The notes below the pieces were generated by a model. The model was not told where the DNA came from and made no database searches. It worked only from the letters and a program-made list of their open reading frames with translations. Below, piece by piece: positions 13,936-14,132 of a stretch of DNA of 14,132 bases. Source of the stretch: Bacteroidales bacterium (GTDB taxonomy: Bacteria > Bacteroidota > Bacteroidia > Bacteroidales > Muribaculaceae); the NCBI GenBank assembly GCA_004552485.1, contig SFOH01000048.1, forward strand, positions 1 to 14,132, read 5' to 3'. The position numbers were made by a program, and so were the translations under genes. Position 1 is the first letter of the stretch; each line of letters begins with the position of its first letter.

Positions 13936-13968
13936 TATCGCGCCCCATATCGCGCCCGTATCGCGCCC
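13936..13968. repeat. Three short direct repeats, TATCGCGCCC
   Basis: TATCGCGCCC occurs at 13936-13945, 13948-13957 and 13959-13968, a period of 11-12 bp, close to one DNA turn. The array sits upstream of the uvrB -7 box, about 60-95 bp away. It could bind a protein on one face of the helix or be simple repeat expansion; nothing else in the window identifies it. Confidence 0.5.
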
Positions 13969-14046
13969 GCCCTCAGGCGTAAGGCGAAATAGCGCACAGC
14001 GCATGCCGCCTCCCGACCGATAAAAGAATAACAGTTTAGAAGTTGT

Positions 14047-14132
14047 TTAAAAATGATTGTTAACAGAAGTCAGCTTTCGAAGCGAAAGAACCACAGCCGC
14101 CACCATAAGCATCTCATTGGCCGATGCTGTTG
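14047..14132 (-). CDS. C-terminal end of an unidentified gene (possible transposase)
   Basis: On the minus strand a frame open from the right edge ends at TAA (14047-14049) and gives 27 residues ending in LSLRKLTSVNNHF. The hydrophobic stretch NEMLMVAAVVLSLRKL followed by a short polar tail resembles the C-terminal helix of some DDE transposases, but the piece is too short to assign. The codon choice looks less GC-biased than in the neighbours, and the flanking DNA (14030-14065) is AT-rich with a TGTTAACA palindrome at 14058-14065, which would suit the end of an insertion sequence. It could equally be the end of an ordinary gene or chance. Confidence 0.3.
   Translation of the reverse strand, partial: TASANEMLMVAAVVLSLRKLTSVNNHF

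Noticed and set aside
13936..13968. CRISPR or replication-origin iterons
   Set aside because: The repeat is only 10 bp with 1-2 bp spacers and three copies; there is no spacer structure, cas gene, rep gene or AT-rich melting region in the right arrangement.
13777..14004. 75-codon minus-strand frame just before uvrB
   Set aside because: It contains the predicted uvrB promoter and leader, has mixed composition without family features, and ends exactly at the stop preceding the uvrB TTG. Most likely non-coding.

Overview
The window comes from a GC-rich member of the Bacteroidales; a gut Muribaculaceae-type genome is my best guess. The reasons are the promoter form (TTTG, about 20 bp, then TAnnTTTG), weak use of Shine-Dalgarno sites, and families typical of the order: DUF3575 and DUF3868 proteins, a Porin_10-type porin, a PorT-type barrel, dipeptidyl peptidase 5 and a GH43 arabinanase. 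Every supported gene lies on the minus strand, so transcription runs from high to low coordinates. Long plus-strand frames are antisense shadows caused by high GC.

Layout from the upstream (right) end. 14047-14132 holds the last codons of an unidentified gene cut by the window edge, perhaps a transposase. 13777-14046 is a regulatory gap with short direct repeats, a promoter and the ribosome binding site of uvrB. Then comes a tightly packed run: uvrB (TTG start), a YgiQ radical SAM gene joined by a 4-nt overlap, a periplasmic S9 peptidase of the DPP5 type whose signal-peptide codons overlap the ygiQ tail by 74 nt, a small DUF6155-like gene, a putative porin, and an inner-membrane-anchored solute-binding-like protein. 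Spacings in this run are 4 to 21 bp or overlaps. A new promoter at about 4202-4233 starts a second unit: a PorT-like outer-membrane barrel, then a secreted GH43 enzyme ending at 2027.

The GH43 gene is the oddest coding sequence. Its natural signal peptide appears broken by a TAA at codon 3, and its C-terminal 114-residue segment is an ungapped copy of the second half of its own catalytic propeller, without the catalytic acid.

The 865-bp gap 1162-2026 has no convincing protein gene but is rich in structure: a GC-rich palindromic block with a terminator after GH43, then a near-consensus promoter at 1669-1700, several dyads and a terminator-like inverted repeat. Together these suggest a roughly 250-nt RNA or a long attenuated leader. 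Downstream lie DUF3575 and DUF3868 genes, a pair I recall from fimbria-like surface-assembly loci; that locus would continue beyond the left edge.

I see no phage, CRISPR, defence island or biosynthetic cluster. Most of the window is ordinary Bacteroidales chromosome. The best leads are the GH43 gene and the structured leader.
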